From Topomyia yanbarensis (Eukaryota > Arthropoda > Insecta > Diptera > Culicidae): a stretch of DNA of 64,000 nt. Of the stretch, positions 48,061 to 60,900 are shown piece by piece. How positions within the stretch are numbered: the first letter of the stretch is position 1; each line of letters begins with the position of its first letter. The translations under genes were made by a program, and so were the position numbers. The stretch lies in contig NC_080672.1 of NCBI RefSeq assembly GCF_030247195.1, positions 82,334,113 to 82,398,112 on the forward strand, read 5' to 3'. The notes under the pieces were generated by a model. It was not told the origin of the DNA, did no database searches, and saw nothing but the letters and a program-made list of their open reading frames with translations.

Positions 48061-48825
48061 GCATTTTTTTTATTGTTACATTACAATGAAAAACAATGTT
48101 ATTCTGGAAAATTTACAATGGAAATATAATCACATTTGTTGTTTCTACATCCAATTTCATTGTAAACCCGATTTTTACATGGAAAAAGGGGGGTCGTTAA
48201 GGGATGTAACAATGAAAAAATTGATCTTTTCCCATACATTCTGAAATCAAAAACATCGATTTACATTGTTTTTCCTCGGTTTTTCCGTTGTAGATTTTGG
48301 AGGCATGAAGGACTGTATCATAAGTATATTGATGTTACAACAAAAGTTGTTGTTAACAAATAAAACTGTTGTAAATTCAACGTTTCTACGATCAATTTCG
48401 ATATTACTTTCTGTTCGGGATTTCAACTAAACGTTTTGTTGTTTCAAAAAGGCCCGATTCTTCTGCGTGTGGGACCTGTAACGAGAAAACTGCTGGGGTC
48501 ACAAGCATTCATGCAAAATAGATGATTTTTGCAACGCGCCGAATAATGTCATGTCAAATAAAAGTGACAGTTCAAGTTAAAAAAAACTCGCGATTCGTTG
48601 CATCACAAAATTTTTTATCGCGATTTTTTTTCGTATCAAGCATTAAAAACTTATTCTATTCTTCCGTGTGAAAGTGTGCGGTGCCGCTAGGCTCAATAAT
48701 TGAAACAAATTGTGTACAATTTGCTTAACAATACTATCGTCTCTGTGTGTTTTCTATCGCCTAGCTCGTCTCGTTATGCCCAACATTCCAGTGCTGGTCG
48801 CTGTCGTCGGTTGATTGTGCACGGG
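48061..48825. other. Upstream region of STARD7
   Basis: 48061-48475 is AT-rich with TTGTTGTTTCAA motifs and a terminal TTCTTCTGCGTG resembling the tips of the element at 54694-56754. 48476-48825 contains the probable promoter and 5'UTR of the STARD7-like gene; an in-frame open stretch before 48826 has no ATG. Confidence 0.4.
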
Positions 48826-51560
48826 ATGAAGTTGTTCACTTACTCGCAAGTGGTGGGTAAAATCAATCTATATCTGCGCAAAAATGTAAGAGATCAATCG
48901 CCAAAGATCCTACGTCTGTGGGCTACCCAATGCGAGTTCGTGTTTGCTCAGCAGTTGCGAAGAAGTCAACAGATTTTTGCTCTGTATGCAAAGATCTGGG
49001 AGGAGCGAGCTTTGCGGGAGCTACTTCGTCGGTTCCGTGGTCAGGTGGGTTCAGAGTAACCTATTCATATGTCGATTTGATTTGATTCAACACGAATTTG
49101 TGGCCTGAAATTAAAAATTGGATAATCTTTGTTTCGCGAGGAACATTTCGATCAACACCCAACGAGTATTCTCTTTTCAGGTCCAACGTCACGCGAAAGG
49201 CTTCCTGCTATCGTCAGCTACGCTGCTGTCGTTCGACTGGGAGAGAGAACGCATTGAATATGATGACGTTAAAGATTATTTCGATGATTTCAACTTTCTA
49301 GATCGTCTGCAGAAGGAAACAATCTTCTGTCCTCGGTGCCAGAGACGGAAAGAAATCGACGGACAGGTGGAGGGTATTCGTTACTGTAGCTGCCCCAAGA
49401 ATGTTACCGATATGCTATCAAAGGAACAGAACAAGTTTACCGCCTGGGAGCCGTACATAGAGCAGAAAAGTATGATTACCTGGCGCCAGGAGGTTAAACC
49501 GGGACTTTACGCCTATAAAGGTTAGTTGAGAAACTATTTTCAAGCTCACAATTTATTGGATATTTAATTTCGAATTAATGTTTCCTAGTCTATGTCGAGT
49601 ATCCAGACATTACCGCAGACGATTTTCTTCATGTCCAAACCGACGTTGAGTATAGGAAAAAATGGGACAACACTGCGGTTAGTTTGGAAATTATTGACGA
49701 AGATGTTGGCAAAGGATCGAACAGTCACATTATCTACTGGGAAATGCTTTGGCCGGTAAATCATACAAGTTTTACATCTCTATCGAAAACATTCTACAAC
49801 GAACTATATTTTAGAAATTATTTGCCAACCGCGACTATGTGTACAATCGGCGCTACTTCGTCGATCGTTCTAAGAAAGTTATCGTAATTGTAAATAAAAG
49901 CGTCCAGCATCCAAAGTGTCCTGTAAAAGCAAACAATCGGCGTGTTAATGAGTACTGGAGCTTCATGGTCATCAAACCGACCACTACTTTCAACAAACCG
50001 GGAGTATCTTTCATCCTAACGTATTTCGATAATCCGGGCTTGTCCATCCCGAGATACATTACCAACTGGGTAGCCAAAAAACAGATGCCCGATTTTCTGC
50101 ACCAACTTCACCGGGCCACGGTTGAGTATGCAGCTGCGAAAAAACACAGCGAAACGAGAGTGGTATGTTAACTCTGTAGTTTGTTCAGTGACCGATCGAT
50201 AATTTTGCTTATCTTGCTCTAGGTTGAGTTTTGGGATAGACATCGCGATCCAGGTTTTGAGTATCCACCCGATTGGCTGCCTGGATTTAGCAGCGAGGAT
50301 TATCAGGAGGCAAAAAGTGAACAAGAAAGCAATATTACTCTTCAAGAAGGTAGATTTTTTCACCATCCCAAACACACATTCCCTTATCACACTGTTTGCC
50401 AGTAATAATACGCGTTTACTCCTGTATTCTACATGAGTTCATAATTTTTGTTTTCTTGTTGCTCTTTTTCACGATCATGTTTTCATGCTTACTCATATTC
50501 TGGACGGTGCCATCCGTACGTTGTCGGTTACGCGTGGAATGACTCACTATCGACTGTTTTAACTTATCAACTTACCTGTCGACCAAACAATTGTAGCAGT
50601 TGAAAAGAAGATGAAATTTTGGCGTTACATTATTTTTAGAATCAAGTGAATCGCCGTAGTTTGATGCGTCTAAGCGAAAAGGTGACTATCCTTAACACTT
50701 ATCGGTATTTGATATTTCTAATAAGACCAGACGAGACTATTTTAGACAACTGTCAACTTTGCTAAGCGAGCAATTAGAACAAAAGGACAATTATTTACAA
50801 ATAATTCTATCGGTGCATTATTAGTACCTATTTAAATTGTTGAAAATTTACCATTTATGCCATGAAAATAATTTGAATTATTTCATACAAAACATTTGGA
50901 ATGAGCTGGTTGGTCCACCTTCCTTTTCTGAACTGTCCCATTCCTGCCGCCACCTTACCATCGAATCGATTCTCACCGTCCTCCTCGCGTTTCTGGTGAT
51001 TCTCCGATTATAGCACTCGATATTCTCCGCTAGGGTGATGCAAATGGGGACAATCCAAGCAAAAACGCATACTGCGACTCAACTGTGGATTGATCGTTTC
51101 TTTCAAAATTCGTTTTGTTTGAACGGTCTACTGTGTACACTAAACGACTTGAACAGGACGAGACACCACTAAAAAGCAATACAACGTCACTAATATCACT
51201 GTTCTAATAAAATCCTTAAGCTTGACATACATACCTCACACTCACACAATTAGCATTCATGCGAAATTGTTACTTAAAACATTAAATCAAATATTTGCTT
51301 TTTTCTGTTATCATCAAGTCAATCCCAATTTCCAACCTACGGCAAACGAAGCAAACTTGCGCAGTGACCAGTCTGTCGATAACGGGGAGCAGAGCATTAA
51401 AACCAATAATCAACCAGCGTCATCCCAAGCAGCAGTTGCCATCACACCAGGAACCACACCAATAACAACAACAACAACAGCAACGGCAGCACAAGACGAT
51501 TGCGCAGCCCAGAAAACTTCCTGGTGGAGCTATCTCTATTCGTATTTGTATTTTATTTAA
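48826..51560 (+). CDS. STARD7: STARD7-like START-domain lipid transfer protein
   Basis: Six exons: 48826-49044, 49181-49520, 49589-49755, 49815-50162, 50223-50349 and 51319-51560; all introns have GT-AG borders and the total of 1443 bp gives a 480-residue frame. STARD7 carries phosphatidylcholine to mitochondria. The N-terminus is Arg/Lys-rich with few acids (a plausible mitochondrial presequence). An insert with CPRC...CSC lies about residues 130-150. The START domain follows, with VEYRKKWDN, VYNRRYFVDRSKKVIVIVNK, SFMVIKPTTTF, LTYFDNPGLSIPRYITNWVA and MPDFLHQLHRAT, matching vertebrate STARD7 order (YRKKWD, RDYVYVRRY, YSDNP, PRYC-SW, MPDFLEKLH). The last exon is low-complexity Thr/Ala and ends in WWSYLYSYLYFI. 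If exon 5 is not spliced it reads through to a stop at 50403-50405, so the C-terminus is the least certain part. ATG at 48826 is the first in frame. Confidence 0.85.
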
Positions 51561-53080
51561 AAGTTGAAAGCAGATTACCGCTTCATTGTAACGAGATCAT
51601 GACTTTGCTGAGTTCCTGTATTTTTTATCTAGTTGTATTCGTTTCGCTGGGCTTGCCACCGAACTTTTCAATTCGTCTGATAGCCCGCGCCCGTACCTGA
51701 TAGCGAACAATAAGGAACTGAATCAAGCTCTGTTCCAAAGAGACGGGCACCCTTGTATCTTTATCGCATAACAGCTTTAGTTAGTTCGTAACATCGTGAA
51801 TTAGCGAACAAGAGGCATTAACCAAACGGAAGGAAATGAGGCTTATCGACTGTTGCTGCGCTCAGGTCGGCGTTATTTGATTTCACTGCACACGGTACAA
51901 TAAGTACTGGCCGACTGACTGATCGAACTATGGCTGAGTAGCGGAAGGCAAATTGTGGTATGAAACGCATCAACATACTTACCAGCAAAGTGCATACCAA
52001 AAATTGTGATTACAAAAAAAAAAATACATCTACAACTATACTGTTAGAAAAAAAACATGTAACGAACCAAATACGGAGTCCTGAAAAAAAGCAATGCAAT
52101 ATTTCTCAATTTTAAGAAATTGTGAGTCAACGAGTTATTATTTTTTTTTACTTACAACATACAACTATTACATTGTTTCGAAATTGATTATGTTAAGAAT
52201 TCTTCTTGTTAAGACTACTTACGATTGTATTTAATACTCAAGAGTTAGGTTGTCTCCGAAGAAACATTGTTGATAACTGAAAGTGCTAAAATTAGAATGA
52301 TCTGTAGATATGTAGCAATCGTTGGGCGGTTTATGTATTCTAAGCTATATCCGAAGGCATTCGATATTTGTTGCCATTATCATCATCGCGATCGGGTGTT
52401 CCGACTCTTCTAGGATCTCTGCTAAACATTTCAGTAATCTGACGTGTTTTATTAGCCTTCCGCTGTACGCATGTTTGTATACATGGTACAGTTCTTGTAT
52501 GCACCAGTCTACATTTTCTATTGTGCTGTCGAGTATTGAGCGATTCTCCTTTTAAACCCGTCGAGTACACGATAGTTTGCCTCCTTCAACGTACATTCCT
52601 CATAACTATACAACGTAAAAGCGCATGTCAGTGATTAATACAGATTAGGTTTTGTGCGTGGCTACAGATTACACTACTATAGCTCATCGCGCAAAGCGTT
52701 GAACATCATATTCGCAGCTGCCTGTTTATCGCGCGGCTTTCATCAATATAGCAGGTCACTAATGTTCCAAGTTATATGATCTAGTCAACAATCTCATACT
52801 ATAAGTCTACCTTCTCATCTCGCTCAGAATAGAAGCTAAAGTGCTCAACAGAGACCGGCAAAGCAATCAAGTGTGTCTCTTTGCAATAGCGATGTCTACT
52901 GCACAAACAATATATCGTTGCCCAACCTACTCACAGCGATTTTTCTTGTTGCCAATAACACACGATCTATTAATTACGCATGAATCGTTAAATGTGGGTC
53001 AATGACGACTTCAGTTTACTTGCTGCTTCTGCCGCAGTCAGACCTATATTTAGTGAATAACAGGGTTCTCAATCTACACG
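51561..53080. other. STARD7 3' region and intergenic DNA
   Basis: No gene recognised. Presumably begins with the STARD7 3'UTR. AT-rich; short frames around 52322-52570 have no recognisable features. Confidence 0.45.
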
Positions 53081-54602
53081 GAAAAAATCCGTTCATAAAT
53101 TCATGAACGATGGTCACGATTTCATGAACTGAACGATTTACGAAAACCGTGGCCAAGTTCCTGAAATTATGAATAATAAACCTCGTACTCATGAAACTAT
53201 TTGTGTTTTCTAAAAACCAGGTCCACCCGGAATATTTACATGGCGTTACATTAGAATGTTTGGTTGGGTTACTGTTGTTTTTCCCTGGACATATTTAGTT
53301 TTTGTTGTGATTCTTGTTCATGATTTGGGAATACACAGTCGACAGTCAAATGTTGTCCAGATTTCAAGAGCTTATTCGCGATTCTTGGGAATTCTCATGA
53401 CGTGATCGGGATTAAAGTTCATGATTTCAAGATCTTAGTCGCGATGTTCGTAATTTTTATTCACGCTATCATGATAGTTTAGTTATGAGTAGAGTGATTC
53501 ATGTTCATGATTTGAGGATCTTTGTCACGAATTTTTAAAGGTTTCTGTCACGAGTTGTGCAGGCATGGGAAAAATAATTTCACGAAACGATCAATTTGAA
53601 ATCATTCACCAACATGCTCTTACTGTGAAACCCGATCTCGGCAACCCTTCTTGTGCAGAGTTACGCGTTCGTGCGAAAGCGAGAAGCAAAACACAGAACT
53701 GAAAAAAAGTGACAGCGCCCGGCTATGATTCATTCTCCATCGCATATGTAGTGTTTTGAATGAAAGCAGAAAGGATCGCAAATGAATGCATTCATTCATT
53801 CACAAAGATTCATTTCAAAACATTCACCGGATCGTTCTAATAAAAAAAAAACTTGTCGTTCTTGTTTATAGACCTATGAAATTTTTACTTGGTGATCTCT
53901 TATTGTTAAGTAAGTAGTTTGCAATGTACTGGTGGAAAAAAATAACTTAAAACGATTCCGTGCATATCACAATATCAATTTCAAGTGGATTGTAGTGCAA
54001 TCTACTTCTCAACATTGATTATAGTGTACACAACGTTGGTGTACATTTGCACTATAAAGTTGACCTAACCCAACCAGAGAATACAATGTCACATTCATTT
54101 GTGAACTAAAAGTTGATTCACTTGTGAATGTTTACAGTACAATCTTCCGATTCAATCCGCGAATGAAGAACACGATCTTCTTCATTCAACATAGTACGTG
54201 TCATTCCTTTACTTGGCTCACATCTTCGAAAGTTCATCTCTACCTACGTTCAGTTGTGTTCTTTTGGAGAGTTTTAGTCGGATCGTGAATAAACGACTGG
54301 CTGCTGTCAAAGCAATGAGCGGATTCGCCAAGAATCATGCGAATGAATGATAATTCCCATCCCTGGTTGTGTGCTTTGTCTTCACGATTTCAGGATTTTA
54401 GTCGCGATTTTTGTAACTTCTGTTCCTGTTATCGTGATATTTTAGTCATGAATAGAGCAATTCATGTTCATGATTTCAGGATATTGGTCACGATTTTAGA
54501 TATTTTTGTCACTAGTTGTGTGATTTGTGTTCATGGTTTCAGGATCTTAGTCACGATTTTCGTAATTTCTGTTCATGTTATTATGATATTTTAGTTTAGA
54601 GC
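53081..54602. repeat. Degenerate TTCATGATTT...TAGTCACGATTTT repeats
   Basis: Units of roughly 60 bp containing TTCATGATTTCAGGATCTTA, GTCACGATTTTCGTAATT and CATGTTATCATGATATTTTAG recur in two blocks, about 53310-53570 and 54385-54600. Between them is unclassified DNA (53580-54385). The left border has CACGGAAAAAATCCGTTCAT near 53081, a MITE-like tip. The 85-codon frame at 54337 is an artefact of the repeat. Confidence 0.55.
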
Positions 54603-56947
54603 TGTAGAGTCATAATCGAACCATATACCCTCACATGCCAACCGTATCAAGATAACGACGAAGAGACTACACGAGCGAGAGAGAGAAAACAACACGCAGA
54701 AAAATAATTTTTATTCTCAAATATTATAAAGGTTGAAACAACAAATTTTCCAAGTTGTTCTGTGTTCAATCAAAAAATATGCTGATTTAAATAAAAATTT
54801 TTGTTGAAATCGCTCTGAAAAATTTATTAGATCAAACATGGAAAACAGTCAAATCTAAAAGATATTATGTTGATCTCATCAGAATAAAACACCAAAACAA
54901 AATATAATTTTGTTGTTTCAATATGTTTGTTTTGTTATTTTAAATACAAACAATATTTGAATCAATGCATATCAAATGTTGAATAAAAAATCATTTTGTT
55001 AGTTCAATTTCTACCTTTATTGTTTTAAAAGTATTAATTATTTAAATCAATGCATGTGAAGCGTTGAAGCAAAAGCAATTTTATTGACTCACTAGCATTA
55101 TTTCAGGGAGTGAATGCAATTTTATTTTTTGCAGGGCATATGCTGCCCATCACCGACCTTTGACCCTTCCGATAAACGTCATATTATTTTGTGTAATGTT
55201 TTGAAAGTCCATGGAGTGCCATTTGAGTTTTCGATTCGTCTGCCGACACCATCGATTACAGGGCCAATTTGAGGAACAGAATATGTGGTTTTGGTTTCCT
55301 GTTACTTAAGGACGAGGAAATAATCCGCACACGCTTGTACAAAAAGCTGCAAATTGTGACCCATGATATTGAAAGGTTGGCGTGATCTGAATCTACTCGT
55401 ACGCGCATGTGTTGACTATCGCTGGAAAGAAAAATATGGAGAGAGGTTAACTAAAGTAAAATGGAACAAAGTCCTAGGAACAAACCCACGATTTGCTTTA
55501 GTTAATAATCGGTAAGCACTGTGCGGTTTGTTCACGATAGAATTCATGATATCCTACTGTACCTGCGAGACGTTTTTGTACGGCTCGTGCTAAAGATGAT
55601 TATTAGAAAGCATCGATACCACCATTTTGTCGCGTCAGGATTAAAGGTGTTTTGCCTGGAGAAACAACTTGGAGTTCCGTTTAGAGGGATCCCCCAGTTA
55701 CATCGTCATTCATCTTTGATTCAATTTTATTCTAGGCGAGTACAGAGATGTATTCGTCACAAATGTCCTTCCCAAGGTCTTTTCTGTTTACAATCACGAT
55801 CAAATGATTGACGACCGTTTTCTGGTGTTCGGCGACGAAATCACGTCCATTGAAGGCCGCTAATAGTGCAGGAAGATTTAGAATTGTGTCATTCTAACGT
55901 CATCAGATCATATAGACGTAGTTTTTCATACATTCAAGCGTTCATATAGATGCTTCCGACGGGAAGGTAGAACTTTGTTTTATGTTAACTTCCGTTTCCT
56001 GGAAAAATACTGTGTGAGACAAGACTTCATTGATGCGAGAAGCGACTTACCACTGTGAGATAATAATCTGTGTAGTACCTTCTTGCTGTGGGGTAACAAC
56101 ATGCCTCTCAAAACGTTGCTTTGGAATGAACATTGTGCCAAAGATATGATTAAAGAAGCTTACGTATCGCTGGTAGAAACCCAATTTTTATTGCCACACG
56201 TAATACTACGACGGTCTACTCACGGAATAATAGTACCGTTGCTTACTTTCAGTTCGTTGCTTTGTGAAGCACCCAAATGCTCGCTGTATATCGAATTCAA
56301 TTATAAACTCATCGCACTACGTATCCGACAGTAACTTAGGATGGTTTCGGGTTTTCCGGAATCCAACTCTCCTGATCCAGTATTAATGCGATTAGCCCGT
56401 TTTCTTCAGTAGGAGAAGCACATGGGAACAACTTTTTCATTTGTTGGAAGAAACTTTCATTTCTTTGTGTCAATACATCAAGGTTTGTTGAAATTATGCA
56501 ATGAGTCTTTTCGAATCAATCAGTAGCAGACTTTGCTTCAATCACTATCTTTTTGTGAAATAAATAATAATTTTGTTGACCTTCGAAGATCACAGGTAAT
56601 AAAACTTGCAAGATTGATTCAATAGATATTTTGGTTATTCTAACCCAAAAATGTAATTTGGTTCAATCAATTCCTTGATTGAACACAACAAAATTTTTAG
56701 ATTAAAAATAAAGAAATGATTTGTTGTATCAAACATGGACAATTATTTTGCGTGAAGCGAGACAACAGAATCCGAATGAGCGACATAGCGGCAAAGGTAT
56801 TATGAGTTAGTCAGGTGGTATCAATTGTAAGGAGAGGACGCAATAAAACCACGCGCGTGGCGTTTGCAAATAAAGAGTGGTGTTGGAAGTTTATTTTTAA
56901 AACGGTCCGAATAGAACCCCATACTTCAACCCCCAACGGATTCTACA
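54603..56947 (+). mobile_element. 5' LTR of the gypsy-type element, split by an insert
   Basis: Proposed LTR starting TGTAGAGTCATAATCG (54603) and ending GATTCTACA (56947), so the termini are TGTAG...CTACA. The two pieces, 54603-54693 and 56755-56947, add to about 285 bp; a 2.06-kb TIR element separates them. It contains AATAAA near 56841. A primer-binding-site-like sequence follows two bases after the end. The left border is inferred from the termini only, since no intact second LTR is in the window. Confidence 0.55.
54694..56754. mobile_element. 2.06-kb TIR element, CACGCAGAAAAATAATT
   Basis: Left end CACGCAGAAAAATAATTTTT and right end (rc) CACGCAAAATAATTGTCCAT, followed by further AACAACAAAT similarity. 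No clear TSD. The middle, 55130-56340, has coding-like character with GTTGACTATCGCTGGAAAG and related blocks in changing frames; I cannot identify it. Subterminal AACAAAA and TTGTTTCAA motifs are abundant, as near 45230-45420 and 48270-48475. Confidence 0.6.
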
Positions 56948-56949
56948 AT

Positions 56950-56962
56950 TGGCGCAGCCGGT
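56950..56962 (+). other. Putative primer-binding site
   Basis: TGGCGCAGCCGGT, starting TGG two bases after the proposed LTR end. TGG is the expected complement of a tRNA CCA tail. The priming tRNA was not identified. Confidence 0.5.
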
Positions 56963-57334
56963 AAGTAATAAACCGAATTTCAGCGATAATACATATTGAC
57001 ATTGTGTTTCAAGTGCGACTCCGAATTTGTGTAAAACCTCCCGTATTTTGCCAGGTATAGAAAAGCTTGCGCTTATTTATGTGTTCCTTTTTTTCAAAAA
57101 GCAATTAGTGTTGATAAAAGAATGGCTATAATTGAAGCTAAAGAAACTGTGTAAATTGCAAGCACGCTCTTAAAGAAAATGGCGGTCGTAGCACCTAGCA
57201 TTGCATTCAAAATACAGTCATGTGTTAGTGGAGCAAATTTTGTTTAGTATTGAAACACATTACCATCAAAGACTGCCCGACAATAAAATAGCATTATTTA
57301 TCAGTTATATTTGTCTACAGTAGAAGTGTATCAA

Positions 57335-57645
57335 TACTAAAGGCGAGTCCGGTTCAAGACCGTAGCGCCGATCGAAAAGTGAAAGCGAGTTCGACTGAGG
57401 GTCGCACTACACTAATACTAATGGCGAAGCTATTTGAAAACCATAACACCAGAGTAAAGAAAGAGAAAGAGAGAATGTGAGTCCGACTGAAGGTCGTAGC
57501 ACACCTATACTAAAGGCGAGACCGGTTGGAGACCGTAGCGCCGATTGAAAAACTAGAGCGAGTTCGACAGAGGGTCGTACCACACCAATACTTAAGGCGA
57601 GTCCAGTTGAAGACCGTAGCGCCGATCGAAAAGTAGAGCGAGTTA
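57335..57645 (+). repeat. Leader tandem repeats of the gypsy element
   Basis: Modules with AAGGCGAGTCCGGTT, GACCGTAGCGCCGATCGAAA and GAGCGAGTTCGACTGAGGGT occur about three to four times between the PBS and gag, with a unit near 130 bp split into sub-blocks. Non-coding. 57646-57900 carries an ATCGATT-rich segment, possibly a small insertion. Confidence 0.65.
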
Positions 57646-57900
57646 GTGATGGGCATTATGAAAAATAAAATCGATTTTGCTACATCGATTCTTTTTATTC
57701 GAAAAATCGAACTGAAAATATCGATTTCACGAGGTAAAGAAATCGTTTGTCGAAAAATCGCGTCCTTTTCAATGGGAACTTTTGGAAAATCGATTTTATT
57801 GAATCAATTACATCAAATATATCAAAACCTGATATTTAAGCCTAAAAAAAGACATTTTTTCACGATTGTAGTATAATCGATTATTGCATTTGTTTGATTT

Positions 57901-60900
57901 TTGCAGTTGGATTTTGAAAAGCAGTGGCCATTGGAATCGTTCAATGATTCAGTTGATGCGTCTGATTCACGCCGCGAGTGGGAGGAATGGCTGAGAGCTT
58001 TCGAGCTCATACTCGAACTGAAAAACGTCGAATCACAACACGACAAGTTGATTTTCATGCTCGCTCGAGGTGGCCGCGGGCTCCAACGGATTTACTATAA
58101 CTTGAGATCAGTGCCGCATGAAATCCACCCAGAACCAGTAAAAGTGCCCCTTGCCCCACTCGAGACACCGGAATACGACAATGCCGTAAAGCGCCTGAAT
58201 AATTTCTTTGTCGGGAAACGCAATGAACGAGTTGAACTGGAGGTGTTTCGCTCCATGAAACAAACATCCGACGAGTCGTTCAACCAATTTATATTGAGGC
58301 TACGAACACAAGCGGCCCGCTGTGATTTCCACGAACGCGAAGAAAGAGAGATTTTGCAGCAGGTGACGGGACGAACGCGTTCGGGACAAAGGTCTCGAAA
58401 GCATCATGAACCTTGATGAACTGGCCAATTATGCAGTCAACAGAGAAATATTAGCTAAACAGAAGGAGAAGCAACACCCGTTCGTGGCAGAACCAATCAC
58501 GTCCTCCGTTGCTTACGTGAAGCAGGGAATCAGTGCAAATGGAAATTCACAAACGTACCGCAGTAAGGCATTGGTGACGAATAGATCCACTGGTGTTGAG
58601 TGTGATCGTTGTGGATCGTGGAAGCATCGTGACTGCTTCGCTCGGAACGCACGGTGCAACAGGTGTGGAAATATGGGTCACTTTGAACGGAAATGTAAAA
58701 CGTCGCGCCAAACCCGACGAAATGGACCAGTCAAACTTCGTCCGTGGAAACGCACAAATGAAACTAATGCTGTACGCGAGAATAATCATTCCAAGGAGGA
58801 ACAGGTTCACTACGCCAAGTCAAATGATTCATGGAAGGTACAATAACTTTGATATGTCGTAATCATACTATTATTGAAATTGGCCTTGAGCGTCGTAGAA
58901 TCCAAGAAACAGAATTGAAATTTGAAATTAACAATAAACATAATGAATTTAAAAAAAATATCATTGATAATATTATTATTCACAACAGGATGACGTCAAC
59001 AACAATGGTCTCATTACTTGTAAAATCGATCGTACCCCTGTAGTCTTTTTAATAGATTCGGGGGCTGCTATTAATACGGTCACTGAGGATAGTTGGTTTA
59101 CGCTTGTCGAGGACAAAGCTGTCATATACAAAGGTACCACTGCGATCGTCGCGTTACCGCCTACGCTAGCCAAGCGCCCTTAGAAGTGTCGTTGATCTTT
59201 GAGGCATGGATATCGGTGAATGAATACAAACCAACAACTTACGCTGAGTTTTTCGTTGTTAAGGGAGCCAGGAAGTCACTTTTAAGTAAACGAACAGCAG
59301 AAGAACTGAAAGTCTTGAAAGTTGGACTGGACGTGTATAATATCGACACGATATGTAAAGCATTCCCTAAATTTCCCAACATTCAAGTTAAACTATCGAT
59401 CGATAGTAGTGTCCCTCCCAAGAAATTGGCATACTTGCGAATTCCAGCAGCTATGGAAGATAAGGTAGATCTGAAAATAAAACAAATGTTGAATAGCGAC
59501 ATTATTGAACCAGTCGTTGGTCCTCCAGATTGGATTTCCCCTATGGTTGTAGTGCCTAAGGGCAAAGATGATATTCGCTTGTGTATTAACATGAGATATC
59601 CTAACCAAGCAATACAGCGTGAACATTACCCCCTTCCAATGATCGATACACTTCTGAACAAACTTAGAAGTTCGACATTCTTTTCCAAACTTGACATTAC
59701 ATCGGCTTTTCACCACATAGAACTGCATCCAGAATCGCGTGGAATCACGACCTTTATGACAAATAGAGGCCTGATGAGATACAAAAGACTGATGTTCGGC
59801 ATCAATTGTGCACCGGAAATATTCCAGCGAGTGATGTGTGGAATGTTATCTGGCATAGAAGGTGTTATAGTCTACATTGACGATATCGTGGTTGCAGGGA
59901 AAACTAAGGAACAACATGACGAAAGGTTAAAAGAAGTGCTATCAGTACTTCGTGAAAATAACGCAACACTTAATAAACAGAAATGCTTGATTGGAGTCCA
60001 CGTCAGCGCAGCCGGAATTAGTCCATCGGAGGAGAATATATCAGCTATTCGAAATTTCAGAGAACCAGAGACAGTACAGGAGGTTCGCAGTTTCTTGGGC
60101 CTGATAAATTTTGTAGGGCAGTTTATTCCCCATTTGTCCATAAAAACCGAACCTTTGCGTGAATTCATGAGAGGCGATGTTGACGTCTTCGGTGAGGTTC
60201 AACGAAGAGCATTCAACGACCTTCGAAACGAACTATCCAACACTGTTCGCAGACTAGGATTTTTCGACCCTAACGACAGCACTGAACTATATGTTGATGC
60301 ATCTGCTGTAGGACTTGGAGCTGTTCTCACTCAGAGAGACAACTTGAACACACCTCGAATAGTAAGCTTTGCATCGAAAGGACTGACAAAAGCAGAGAGA
60401 GTTTATCCTCAAACTCAGCGTGAAGCTCTTGCAGTCGTTTGGGCCGTGAAAAAATTTTATCCTTATTTATTTGGAACGAAATTCACCATCTACTCTGACC
60501 ATAAAACACTGAAATACATTTATGGAGGTAAGCACCGGGATGGCAAGCGCGCTTGCTCAAGAGCAGAAGGCTGGGCACTCCGTCTACAACCATATAATTT
60601 TGACATTAAGCAAATACCGGGTTCGAATAGCTGTCACGGTTATGTCCAGTCCAGTCTGAGGTACCGTTTGATGAGGAATCTGAGCATTATCTGTGTACTA
60701 TTGGAGATGAAATGACAGCAATCACATTGAGTGAAATTCAAACTGCAACAGCCAATGATGAAATGTTAAGCGCCGTCATAGAAGCCATTCACACCCAAAG
60801 TTGGCCTTCAAATCTGATCCACTACCAGTCATTTTCGAAAGAACTTGGAATAATTGATGGCGTGGTAGTTCGAGATGATCGAATTGTTCTCTCTGGTAAG

